Part shown: positions 14,331 through 20,735 of the stretch, piece after piece
Numbering within the stretch: the stretch's first letter is position 1
How the letters are laid out: every line of letters starts with the position of its first letter
Source of the DNA: Bacillota bacterium
Lineage (GTDB): Bacteria; Bacillota; Bacilli; Paenibacillales; Paenibacillaceae
NCBI GenBank assembly: GCA_023391635.1
Contig: JAEWAQ010000059.1
Span: 1 to 25,717, forward strand
Reading direction: 5' to 3'
Length of the DNA: 25,717 nt
Notes under the pieces: model-generated
Databases searched by the model: none
What the model saw: only the letters and a program-made list of their open reading frames with translations
What the model was told of the DNA's origin: nothing
Translations under genes and position numbers: made by a program

Positions 14331-15275
14331 GTGATTGTGATTGAGAAGCCGAAGATCGAATCGGTAGAAATTCAGGAAGACAAAAGATACGGTCGTTTCG
14401 TCGTGGAGCCGCTCGAGCGCGGCTACGGGATGACGCTGGGCAACTCCCTCCGCCGTATTCTTCTGTCGTCCTTGCCGGGCGCCGCCGTCATTTCCGTACA
14501 GATTGACGGCGTACTTCACGAATTCTCCACGATCCCCGGGGTGATGGAAGACGTCACCGAGATCATCCTGAACCTGAAGCGATTGTCGCTGAAGATTCAC
14601 TCCGACGAGGAGAAGATTCTTGAAATCGACGCAGAAGGCGAAGGCGTTGTACTGGCTGGCGATATCAGGGCGGACAGCGATGTCGAAATCCTCAACCCGG
14701 ACCTGCACATCGCTACGCTGGCTTCCGGCGCGCGCCTTCATATGCGTATTTACGCCAGACAAGGCCGGGGATACATTCCCGCGGATCGCAACAAGAAAGA
14801 AGATCAGCCGATCGGAGTCATTCCGATCGATTCGATCTATACGCCGATTACGCGCGTGAACTATCAAGTTGAGAACACCCGTGTCGGACAAGTGACCAAC
14901 TACGACAAGCTGACGCTGGAAGTTTGGACGGATGGCAGCATTCGACCCGAAGAAGCGGTCAGCCTCGGCGCGAAGATTCTGACGGATCACTTGTCGCTGT
15001 TCGTCGGCTTGACGGATGAAGCCAAGGATACCGAGACGATGAAGGAGAAAGAAGAGGACAAGAAAGAGAAAGTGCTCGAGATGACGATCGAAGAGCTTGA
15101 TCTATCTGTCCGTTCTTATAACTGCCTGAAGCGCGCCGGCATTAACACCGTTCAAGAATTGATCACCAAGACCGAAGAAGACATGATGAAGGTCCGCAAT
15201 CTCGGGCGCAAGTCTTTGGAGGAAGTGCAGGAGAAACTCGAAGAGCTTGGGCTCGGCCTGCGCATCGAAGAGTAG
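14331..15275 (+). CDS. rpoA: DNA-directed RNA polymerase subunit alpha
   Basis: The alpha subunit dimerises to nucleate the polymerase core and contacts UP elements and activators. The N-terminal domain contains ERGYGMTLGNSLRRILLSSL (residues ~28-47). The C-terminal domain (from ~residue 245: EELDLSVRSYNCLKRAGINT) has the helix-hairpin-helix NLGRKSLEEVQEKL. GTG 14331 gives 314 aa, equal to B. subtilis, and lies 9 nt after GGAGG. ATG 14325 is only 3 nt away from it and less likely. Confidence 0.96.
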   Translation: MIVIEKPKIESVEIQEDKRYGRFVVEPLERGYGMTLGNSLRRILLSSLPGAAVISVQIDGVLHEFSTIPGVMEDVTEIILNLKRLSLKIHSDEEKILEIDAEGEGVVLAGDIRADSDVEILNPDLHIATLASGARLHMRIYARQGRGYIPADRNKKEDQPIGVIPIDSIYTPITRVNYQVENTRVGQVTNYDKLTLEVWTDGSIRPEEAVSLGAKILTDHLSLFVGLTDEAKDTETMKEKEEDKKEKVLEMTIEELDLSVRSYNCLKRAGINTVQELITKTEEDMMKVRNLGRKSLEEVQEKLEELGLGLRIEE

Positions 15276-15346
15276 TAACGTGACGACCATATGCGGCAGC
15301 CTTGGGCGCCGTTGGTTGGAATTGCACTAGTAAGGGAGGGAATACA

Positions 15347-15712
15347 GTGGCTTATTCCAAATTGAGTCGCGACTCCAGCTCGCGGAAGGCTTTGTTCCGC
15401 GACCTGGTAACCGACTTGTTCTTGTACGAACGCATTCAGACGACCGAGGCGAAAGCCAAGGAAGTTCGTTCGATCGCGGAGAAATTGATCACGCTCGCCA
15501 AGCGCGGCGACCTGCATGCGCGCCGCCAAGTTGCGGCATTCGTGCGTCGGGAGACGCTGGACGGCGAGAAAGACGCGATCCAGAAGCTGTTCTCGGATCT
15601 GGCATCCCGATATTCGGAGCGCGCGGGCGGTTATACCCGCATCCTGAAGCTGGGACCCCGCCGCGGCGACTCTGCGCCGATGGTATATCTGGAGCTCGTA
15701 GATCGAGCGTAA
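15347..15712 (+). CDS. rplQ: 50S ribosomal protein L17
   Basis: The 121-aa product begins MAYSKLSRDSSSRKALFRDL and ends GYTRILKLGPRRGDSAPMVY..., the family signature. L17 sits near the tunnel exit. The start is GTG 15347 after AAGGGAGGG; the frame is open to 15302 without family similarity. It is the last gene of the super-operon, followed by a repeat and a strong terminator. Confidence 0.97.
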   Translation: MAYSKLSRDSSSRKALFRDLVTDLFLYERIQTTEAKAKEVRSIAEKLITLAKRGDLHARRQVAAFVRRETLDGEKDAIQKLFSDLASRYSERAGGYTRILKLGPRRGDSAPMVYLELVDRA

Positions 15713-15749
15713 GGTCTGAAGAAGCAGGCGGATACGACGAACAGGAAAG

Positions 15750-15784
15750 GTGAGAGTTTGCTCTGCAAACTCCCTATTAGAGGA
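15750..15784 (+). repeat. Hairpin repeat family B, copy joined to the rplQ terminator
   Basis: This 35-nt copy matches 5318-5352 at 33 positions. GAGTTTGC (15754-15761) and GCAAACTC (15765-15772) form a perfect 8-bp stem around TCT. Its 3' end GAGGA is also the first arm of the intrinsic terminator starting at 15780, whereas in the 5318 copy the same end leads into a Shine-Dalgarno sequence. Confidence 0.85.
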
Positions 15785-15820
15785 TGAGCCGAATCCATAT
15801 TCGGAACATCCTCTTTTTTT
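15780..15820 (+). terminator. Intrinsic terminator after rplQ
   Basis: GAGGATG (15780-15786) pairs with CATCCTC (15807-15813). The inner arms CCGAAT (15789-15794) and ATTCGG (15799-15804) extend the stem, and seven further T residues follow. It closes the S10-spc-alpha unit. The truA start lies only 24 nt beyond, so truA must rely on read-through or on an unseen promoter. Confidence 0.9.
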
Positions 15821-15844
15821 CAACAGAAAGTCGGAGGTGTGGAA

Positions 15845-16684
15845 GTGCGGCGGAACTTGTGTCTGATCATCGGATATGACGGAACGGCATATAGCGGCTT
15901 CCAAAGCCAGCCAAGCGGCAACACAGTACAGGACATGCTGGAAGCGTCGATCCGTATGCTCACCGGTGTTCCGACGCATGTGACCGGCGCCGGGCGAACG
16001 GATGCGGGCGTTCATGCCAGGAAGATGGCCGTTAATTTCTATACGGATTCGCGAATTCCGGCCGAGCGGTGGGCTGTTGCCTTGAATACACGATTGCCGA
16101 AAGATATCGTCGTCCATTCTGCGCATGAAGTGCCGGAACATTTCCACGCCCGGAGGCATGCCATTCGCAAAACGTATCGCTATACGATCAACAGCTGCAA
16201 ATTTCCGGACATTTTTCATCGGCGCTATCAGTTTCACCACCCAACTCCGCTGAATATTGAAGCGATGCAAGCTGGGTTGCAGCATCTGATCGGCGAGCAC
16301 GATTTCACTTCTTTCACCAGCCCCTTGTCTACGAAGCCGCATCATGTCAGGACGGTATTCGAAGCTCGATTGGTCCACGAACCATTGAGAGATGAAGTCC
16401 CTACGTATTTGGAACATTTCGACCATGAGCGCTATCCAGGCAAATCCAGAGGGGTATATCATCTATACGTTACCGGCAACGGCTTTCTGTATCAAATGGT
16501 CCGTATTATCATCGGAACGATCCTGCAAGTTGGCGAAGGCAAGCGTCCGCCCGAAGAGATCGGCTCGATCCTGGGGGCGCGCAGTCGCGCCAAGGCAGGC
16601 CCTACGGCAGTGCCGCACGGCCTGACCTTATGGAATATCGAATACGATAATAAATTGCTTGCACTGCCCGATACATTCATGTAA
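15845..16684 (+). CDS. truA: tRNA pseudouridine(38-40) synthase
   Basis: TruA modifies U38-U40 in the anticodon arm of tRNAs. The product from GTG 15845 is 279 aa; catalytic D53 lies in TGAGRTDAGVHA (residues 47-58). GGAGG at 15833-15837 is 7 nt from this GTG and 1 nt from the in-frame GTG 15839, so the former is chosen. It is somewhat longer than B. subtilis TruA; an acidic/basic stretch (~residues 176-200, LRDEVPTYLEHFDHERYPGK) may be the extra segment. It precedes rplM-rpsI as in Bacillus, but without the ecfA-ecfA-ecfT genes upstream. Confidence 0.94.
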   Translation: MRRNLCLIIGYDGTAYSGFQSQPSGNTVQDMLEASIRMLTGVPTHVTGAGRTDAGVHARKMAVNFYTDSRIPAERWAVALNTRLPKDIVVHSAHEVPEHFHARRHAIRKTYRYTINSCKFPDIFHRRYQFHHPTPLNIEAMQAGLQHLIGEHDFTSFTSPLSTKPHHVRTVFEARLVHEPLRDEVPTYLEHFDHERYPGKSRGVYHLYVTGNGFLYQMVRIIIGTILQVGEGKRPPEEIGSILGARSRAKAGPTAVPHGLTLWNIEYDNKLLALPDTFM

Positions 16685-16694
16685 AATAGTCATT

Positions 16695-16746
16695 GTGCTT
16701 TCTTCCTGGCTTCCCACGGCCCCGAGGAAGGGAAGTCACCTTTTTT
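16695..16746 (+). terminator. Terminator-like stem between truA and rplM
   Basis: Two overlapping pairings are possible. GGCTTCCC (16708-16715) with GGGAAGTC (16730-16737) is an 8-bp stem. A longer imperfect stem joins GTGCTTTCTTCC (16695-16706) with GGAAGGGAAGTCAC (16725-16738). Six T residues follow at 16741-16746. It can serve as truA terminator or as an attenuator in the rplM leader. Confidence 0.6.
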
Positions 16747-16815
16747 CCTATGATTAACATGAACATTGCATGCGAATCGGACTTGCGCTGACCATCCAGC
16801 GGCAAGCGACAACTG

Positions 16816-16853
16816 AACGATACACAGACGATGCAACACAATCGTTAAGGAGG
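16816..16853 (+). promoter_or_regulatory. rplM leader inverted repeat, candidate L13-type leader
   Basis: AACGAT (16816-16821) and ATCGTT (16841-16846) are perfect inverted repeats 19 nt apart, and the Shine-Dalgarno AAGGAGG (16847-16853) begins on the next base. A structured L13 leader RNA is known upstream of rplM in Bacillales; I cannot confirm by eye that this is the same RNA. The spacer (16685-16860) has no gene and no clear promoter. Confidence 0.45.
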
Positions 16854-16860
16854 ATCATCC

Positions 16861-17298
16861 ATGCGTACCACTTACATGGCGAAGACGAACGAAGTCCAGC
16901 GCAAATGGTTGCTGATCGACGCCGAAGGCAAGACGCTGGGCCGTCTGGCCAGCGAAGCCGCCGCACTGATTCGCGGCAAACACAAGCCGGAGTTCACCCC
17001 GCACATTGATACTGGTGATTTCGTCATCATCGTCAATGCCGACAAGATCGTGTTGACGGGCAAGAAGCTGCAGCAGAAGAAGTATTACACGCATTCCCAC
17101 TATCCGGGTGGCTTGAAGACGACGACAGCTGGCGAAATGCTGAATAAGAAGCCTGCTCGCATCGTGGAACTTGCCGTGTACGGCATGCTTCCGAAGAACA
17201 AGCTCGGACATCAGCTGCAGACGCATCTGAAGGTGTACGCAGGCAGCGAGCACCCGCACCAAGCCCAACAACCTGAAGTTTACGAACTTCGCGGATAA
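16861..17298 (+). CDS. rplM: 50S ribosomal protein L13
   Basis: L13 is an early 50S assembly protein. The 145-aa product starts MRTTYMAKTNEVQRKWLLID, with GKTLGRLASEAAALIRGKHK and the C-terminal LKVYAGSEHPHQAQQPEVYE typical of the family. ATG 16861 lies 7 nt after AAGGAGG. It forms a two-gene unit with rpsI, 15 nt downstream. Confidence 0.97.
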   Translation: MRTTYMAKTNEVQRKWLLIDAEGKTLGRLASEAAALIRGKHKPEFTPHIDTGDFVIIVNADKIVLTGKKLQQKKYYTHSHYPGGLKTTTAGEMLNKKPARIVELAVYGMLPKNKLGHQLQTHLKVYAGSEHPHQAQQPEVYELRG

Positions 17299-17313
17299 GA
17301 GGAGGACTAGCGA

Positions 17314-17706
17314 ATGGCTCAATTGCAATATATCGGAACAGGCCGTCGGAAACAATCCGTCGCACGCGTTCGTCTCGTGCCCGGCGAAGGCCGCATCGTC
17401 ATTAATACACGCGACATCAACGAATATTTCGGTCTGGATACGCTCAAGCTGATCGTCAAGCAACCGCTCGTACTTACCGATACGACGGGCAAATACGATG
17501 TCGTTGTACTTGCGCATGGCGGCGGCACGTCCGGTCAAGCCGGCGCGATTCGTCACGGAATTTCCCGCGCGCTGCTCAAGGCTGATCCGGAACTGCGTCC
17601 CGCGCTGAAGAAAGCCGGATTCCTGACCCGCGACCCGCGGATGAAGGAACGTAAGAAGTACGGCCTCAAGGCTGCACGCCGCGCGCCTCAATTCTCGAAG
17701 CGTTAA
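17314..17706 (+). CDS. rpsI: 30S ribosomal protein S9
   Basis: S9 extends its basic C-terminal tail to the P-site tRNA. The 130-aa product begins MAQLQYIGTGRRKQSVARVR and ends with the conserved ARRAPQFSKR. GGGTSGQAGAIRHGISRALL (residues ~69-88) is the family signature. ATG 17314 follows GAGGAGG. A strong terminator lies 32 nt downstream. Confidence 0.97.
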   Translation: MAQLQYIGTGRRKQSVARVRLVPGEGRIVINTRDINEYFGLDTLKLIVKQPLVLTDTTGKYDVVVLAHGGGTSGQAGAIRHGISRALLKADPELRPALKKAGFLTRDPRMKERKKYGLKAARRAPQFSKR

Positions 17707-17737
17707 TTTGATTTTGCCTATTATGCGAACTACACGG

Positions 17738-17777
17738 ATGCCTCTCTTGCCGAATTTCTGGCAAGAGGGGCATTTTT
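17738..17777 (+). terminator. Intrinsic terminator after rpsI
   Basis: ATGCCTCTCTTGCC (17738-17751) pairs with GGCAAGAGGGGCAT (17760-17773) through 14 pairs including one G-U, around an 8-nt loop, and runs into T residues. It separates the ribosomal genes from cysH-sat. Confidence 0.9.
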
Positions 17778-17845
17778 GCATGCTGTGAATACGATGCATA
17801 GATAGGCGATTGTCGCAATAATCCGTGCAGGAAAACACCTTGTCA

Positions 17846-17874
17846 TTGAACTCGCCGTATGATCCGAGTATAAT
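17846..17874 (+). promoter_or_regulatory. Sigma-A promoter of cysH-sat
   Basis: TTGAAC (17846-17851), a 17-nt spacer and a perfect TATAAT (17869-17874). GTAATT (17875-17880) and AATTAC (17892-17897) form an inverted repeat straddling the expected start site, in a good position for a repressor operator or a weak hairpin; its partner is unknown. The leader is about 45 nt, too short for a SAM riboswitch. Confidence 0.8.
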
Positions 17875-17925
17875 GTAATTAAATCGGATAAAATTACTTG
17901 GAATTATGGACGGAGGCAAACCTTT

Positions 17926-18618
17926 ATGAACTTTTTCGAAAAAGAAACGATTATCCGGGAGAAGGCAGAGGCGTTCGAGGACGCTTCGGCGGAAACGGTG
18001 ATTCGTTGGGCGGTCGATACATTCCCGAACATCACGTTCGCATGCAGCTTTGGCGCCGAGGATGTCGTGCTTGTCGACATGCTGCAGAAGATCAGTCCCC
18101 GCACGGACATTTTCTATCTGGACACGGATTTTCATTTTCAAGAAACGTATGAAACCAGGGACAGAATCGTAGATAAATACGGGCTGTCGTTCGTGCAGGT
18201 TAAGCCGCTTTTGACACCGGAAGAGCAGGCGGCACAGCGTGGCGATGAGCTGTGGAAGCGCGACCCGAACGAATGCTGCAATATCCGCAAGGTGGAGCCG
18301 CTCACCCGCATCTTAGGCCAATACGAAGCGTGGATTACCGGCATCCGCCGGGATCAAGCGCCAACTCGGGCGAATGCCAAGAAGGTTGAGTACGATACGA
18401 AGTTCGGATTGGTGAAGTTCAACCCGATCGCTGCATGGACATCCGATGACGTATGGGCCTATATCCGCGAGCACGGCCTTATTTACAATCCGCTTCACGA
18501 TCGGAACTATCCGAGCATCGGCTGCGAGTACTGCACGCGTCCGGTCATGCCCGGAGAAGACCCGCGTGCGGGGCGTTGGGCAGGCAACGAGAAGACGGAA
18601 TGCGGCCTTCACAAGTAA
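17926..18618 (+). CDS. cysH: Adenylyl-sulfate (APS/PAPS) reductase CysH
   Basis: It reduces activated sulfate to sulfite using thioredoxin, in the cytoplasm. The 230-aa product has the nucleotide-binding SFGAEDVVLVDM (residues 41-52), the C117-C118 pair (NECCNIRK), C200-x2-C203 (GCEYC) and the C-terminal ECGLHK with catalytic C226. The CC...CxxC set binds a [4Fe-4S] cluster and marks the assimilatory APS-reductase type, though such enzymes in Bacillus also accept PAPS. No APS kinase (cysC) lies beside it, which fits direct APS use. ATG 17926 follows CGGAGG. sat follows after 34 nt. Confidence 0.95.
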   Translation: MNFFEKETIIREKAEAFEDASAETVIRWAVDTFPNITFACSFGAEDVVLVDMLQKISPRTDIFYLDTDFHFQETYETRDRIVDKYGLSFVQVKPLLTPEEQAAQRGDELWKRDPNECCNIRKVEPLTRILGQYEAWITGIRRDQAPTRANAKKVEYDTKFGLVKFNPIAAWTSDDVWAYIREHGLIYNPLHDRNYPSIGCEYCTRPVMPGEDPRAGRWAGNEKTECGLHK

Positions 18619-18652
18619 TACCATCCATAAGTAGAAAGGAAAGAACGCAATT

Positions 18653-19831
18653 ATGAGTGCGATTCAACCGCATGGCGGCACATTGATCAATCGGTTGGCA
18701 GAAGGCGCGGAGCGCGAGGAATGGATGGTCAAGGCGAATGAGCTGGCTGCGATTCCCGTGAGCAATTGGACGATATCCGATCTGGACCTGATCGGCGTCG
18801 GCGCTTTCAGCCCGTTGACCGGATTCATGAACGAAGAGGACTATACGTCCGTAGTGAGCACGATGCGCTTGAAGAGCGGTCTCGTCTGGAGCATTCCCGT
18901 TACGCTTGCGGTTACGTCCGATCAAGCAGGTGCGTTGTCGGTCGGTCAGCAGGTAGCGTTGATCGGGGAGAAGGATGGCGTTGTCTATGCAATCATGGAC
19001 ATTGAAAGCATCTATAAGGCGGATAAACGGCATGAGGCGGTCCAAGTATTCAAGACGGACAGCATCGAACATCCAGGCGTCGTGAAGCTGTTCGATCGTC
19101 CGGATGTATACGTGGGCGGCCCGATCCGGGTGCTTAATCGCCCGCAGCCGGAGAAGTTCGGGGGATATTACTTTACGCCCGAACAGACGCGTCAGATCTT
19201 CGCCGAGAAAGGTTGGCGGACGGTCGTCGGGTTCCAGACGCGTAATCCGGTGCACCGCGCGCATGAATATATTCAGAAATGCGCGCTGGAAGTCGTGGAC
19301 GGCCTGTTCCTGAATCCGCTTGTCGGAGAGACGAAATCGGACGATGTACCGGCGAACGTGCGCATGAAGAGTTATGTGGCGCTGCTGGAAAACTATTATC
19401 CGCAAGACCGCGTGTTTTTCGGCGTCTTCCCGGCTGCGATGCGTTATGCGGGACCGCGTGAGGCGATCTTCCATGCGATGGTCCGCAAAAACTATGGTTG
19501 TACGCACTTCATCGTCGGTCGCGACCATGCCGGTGTCGGCAGCTACTACGGCACTTACGAAGCGCAGGAATTGCTGCGCAGCTTCCCGCCTGACGATCTC
19601 GGCATTACTCCGCTGTTCTTCGAGCACAGCTTCTTCTGTAAAAAATGCGGCAATATGGCATCGAACAAGACGTGCCCGCACGGGTCGGAAGATCATGTCG
19701 CATTGTCCGGTACGAAGGTTCGCGCGATGCTGCGTGACGGCATCTGCCCGCCGCCCGAGTTCTCCCGTCCCGAAGTAGCCCGGATTCTGATCGAAGGCAT
19801 GGCGGAAGCCAGCAAATCGTATTCCATCTAA
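18653..19831 (+). CDS. sat: Sulfate adenylyltransferase (ATP sulfurylase)
   Basis: It makes adenylyl sulfate (APS) and pyrophosphate from ATP and sulfate, supplying the substrate of CysH upstream. The 392-aa product carries QTRNPVHRAHE (residues 195-205), the ATP/sulfate site, and GRDHAGVG (289-296). C329-x2-C332...C341-x-H343 resembles a structural zinc site. It is a single-domain enzyme without an APS-kinase fusion. ATG 18653 follows AAAGGAAAG. It shares the promoter at 17846-17874 and ends in the terminator at 19845. Confidence 0.96.
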   Translation: MSAIQPHGGTLINRLAEGAEREEWMVKANELAAIPVSNWTISDLDLIGVGAFSPLTGFMNEEDYTSVVSTMRLKSGLVWSIPVTLAVTSDQAGALSVGQQVALIGEKDGVVYAIMDIESIYKADKRHEAVQVFKTDSIEHPGVVKLFDRPDVYVGGPIRVLNRPQPEKFGGYYFTPEQTRQIFAEKGWRTVVGFQTRNPVHRAHEYIQKCALEVVDGLFLNPLVGETKSDDVPANVRMKSYVALLENYYPQDRVFFGVFPAAMRYAGPREAIFHAMVRKNYGCTHFIVGRDHAGVGSYYGTYEAQELLRSFPPDDLGITPLFFEHSFFCKKCGNMASNKTCPHGSEDHVALSGTKVRAMLRDGICPPPEFSRPEVARILIEGMAEASKSYSI

Positions 19832-19835
19832 ACCA

Positions 19836-19864
19836 TCATAATAGCCCGCCTTGTCCCATAGAAT
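19836..19864 (+). promoter_or_regulatory. Candidate sigma-E promoter of cwlD
   Basis: TCATAAT (19836-19842) matches 6 of 7 positions of the sigma-E -35 consensus KMATATT. After a 14-nt spacer, CATAGAAT (19857-19864) matches 6 of 7 fixed positions of CATACAnT. Expected transcription starts near 19872, about 65 nt before cwlD. It overlaps the first arm of the sat terminator. B. subtilis cwlD is expressed during sporulation, which supports the assignment. Confidence 0.55.
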
Positions 19865-19899
19865 ATAGGGAATATCGTTCCCGGGACGGGGTGGGTTTT
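19845..19899 (+). terminator. Intrinsic terminator after sat
   Basis: CCCGCCTTGTCCC (19845-19857) can pair with GGGACGGGGTGGG (19883-19895) over 13 positions including three G-U pairs. The enclosed GGGAA/TTCCC forms an inner hairpin. Four T residues follow at 19896-19899. A transcript from the candidate sigma-E promoter would begin inside the stem and lack the first arm, so it would not be terminated here. Confidence 0.75.
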
Positions 19900-19936
19900 G
19901 TTGTTGAATGCCAATCATCGATCATGGCGGAGCAGG

Positions 19937-20686
19937 ATGAACATCCGTCGGCGATTCGTCGTCTGGCTGACCAGGCGCGGATGGATTCGTCTGGGGGTAA
20001 CCGCGGGCTTGGTCGCGTTGACGACGGCGATTCTGCTGTCCGAGACTCCGTCGTCCAGCACCTGGACGTACTGGTCCATGCCGTTATCCGGCAAATCGAT
20101 CATGCTGGATGCGGGCCACGGCGGCCCCGACGGCGGGGCTGTCAGCCGGTCGGGCACGATCGAGAAGGATTTGAACCTTGCGATCGTGCTTTATTTGCGC
20201 GACTATCTACAGCAAGCGGGCGCGGTCGTTACTTTGACGCGAGAAGGCGATTACGATCTGGCTCAGCCCGATACGAAGGGTTATTCCAGACGCAAGACGG
20301 AGGACTTGCTGGAACGCGCAGACAGGATCGGGGAGCAGCATCCGGATCTGACTCTCAGCATCCATATGAACAGCATTCCTTCCCCTAAGTGGTCGGGCGC
20401 CCAGACATTCTATTACTCTGGCAATGCCGAAGGCAAACGGCTGGCGGACGATATCCAGACGGAAATTCGGGTCGCGCTCGAGAATACCGACAGGATTGCC
20501 AAGACGAACGACACGGTGTACTTGCTTAAAACAGCAAAGATGCCGACGGCGCTTGTCGAAGTCGGGTTCCTGTCGCATCCGGGCGAATCGCGGCTGCTGG
20601 CGAACGAAGCATACCAGAAGAAGGTTGCTGCTGCCATCTACAGGGGGATGCTAAGATACATGACCGGCAACAGCGACCAGCCTTAG
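19937..20686 (+). CDS. cwlD: N-acetylmuramoyl-L-alanine amidase CwlD
   Basis: CwlD cleaves the stem peptide from muramic acid in spore cortex so that, with the deacetylase PdaA, muramic delta-lactam can form; germination lytic enzymes need that mark. The 249-aa product has an N-terminal membrane segment (~19-34) and an Amidase_3 domain with zinc ligands H61 (DAGHGG), E77 and H143 (SIHMNS) and catalytic E208 (VEVGFLS). GGAGCAGG precedes ATG 19937; an in-frame TTG at 19898 lies in the terminator tail and is rejected. B. subtilis also has cwlD next to salA. Confidence 0.93.
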   Translation: MNIRRRFVVWLTRRGWIRLGVTAGLVALTTAILLSETPSSSTWTYWSMPLSGKSIMLDAGHGGPDGGAVSRSGTIEKDLNLAIVLYLRDYLQQAGAVVTLTREGDYDLAQPDTKGYSRRKTEDLLERADRIGEQHPDLTLSIHMNSIPSPKWSGAQTFYYSGNAEGKRLADDIQTEIRVALENTDRIAKTNDTVYLLKTAKMPTALVEVGFLSHPGESRLLANEAYQKKVAAAIYRGMLRYMTGNSDQP

Positions 20687-20690
20687 GCTG

Positions 20691-20699
20691 TGCTATAAT
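20691..20699 (+). promoter_or_regulatory. Extended -10 promoter of salA
   Basis: TGCTATAAT (20691-20699) is a perfect -10 box with the TGn extension. No good -35 box lies 17 nt upstream (CAGCGA), consistent with an extended -10 promoter. It begins right after the cwlD stop, and salA starts 37 nt downstream. Confidence 0.6.
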
Positions 20700-20735
20700 A
20701 GGAGCAGCAAGCAGATCGATACTGGAGGTCGCGTC

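Noticed and set aside
15152..16462. 436-codon open frame on the - strand
   Set aside because: It runs antisense across rplQ, its terminator and truA, all well supported on the + strand.
17882..17905. CymR-type cysteine repressor site near GGAATT
   Set aside because: Only the GGAATT end fits the consensus I remember; the upstream half has several mismatches.
17875..17925. SAM riboswitch or T-box before cysH
   Set aside because: The leader is about 45 nt, far too short, and no terminator or specifier structure is present.
18545..19918. 457-codon open frame on the - strand
   Set aside because: It lies antisense to sat and the end of cysH, both of which have intact catalytic motifs. It has no ribosome binding site or recognisable domain.
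19898..19936. Upstream TTG start for cwlD
   Set aside because: It lies in the sat terminator tail with no Shine-Dalgarno; ATG 19937 is preceded by GGAGCAGG and gives the expected membrane-anchored N terminus.
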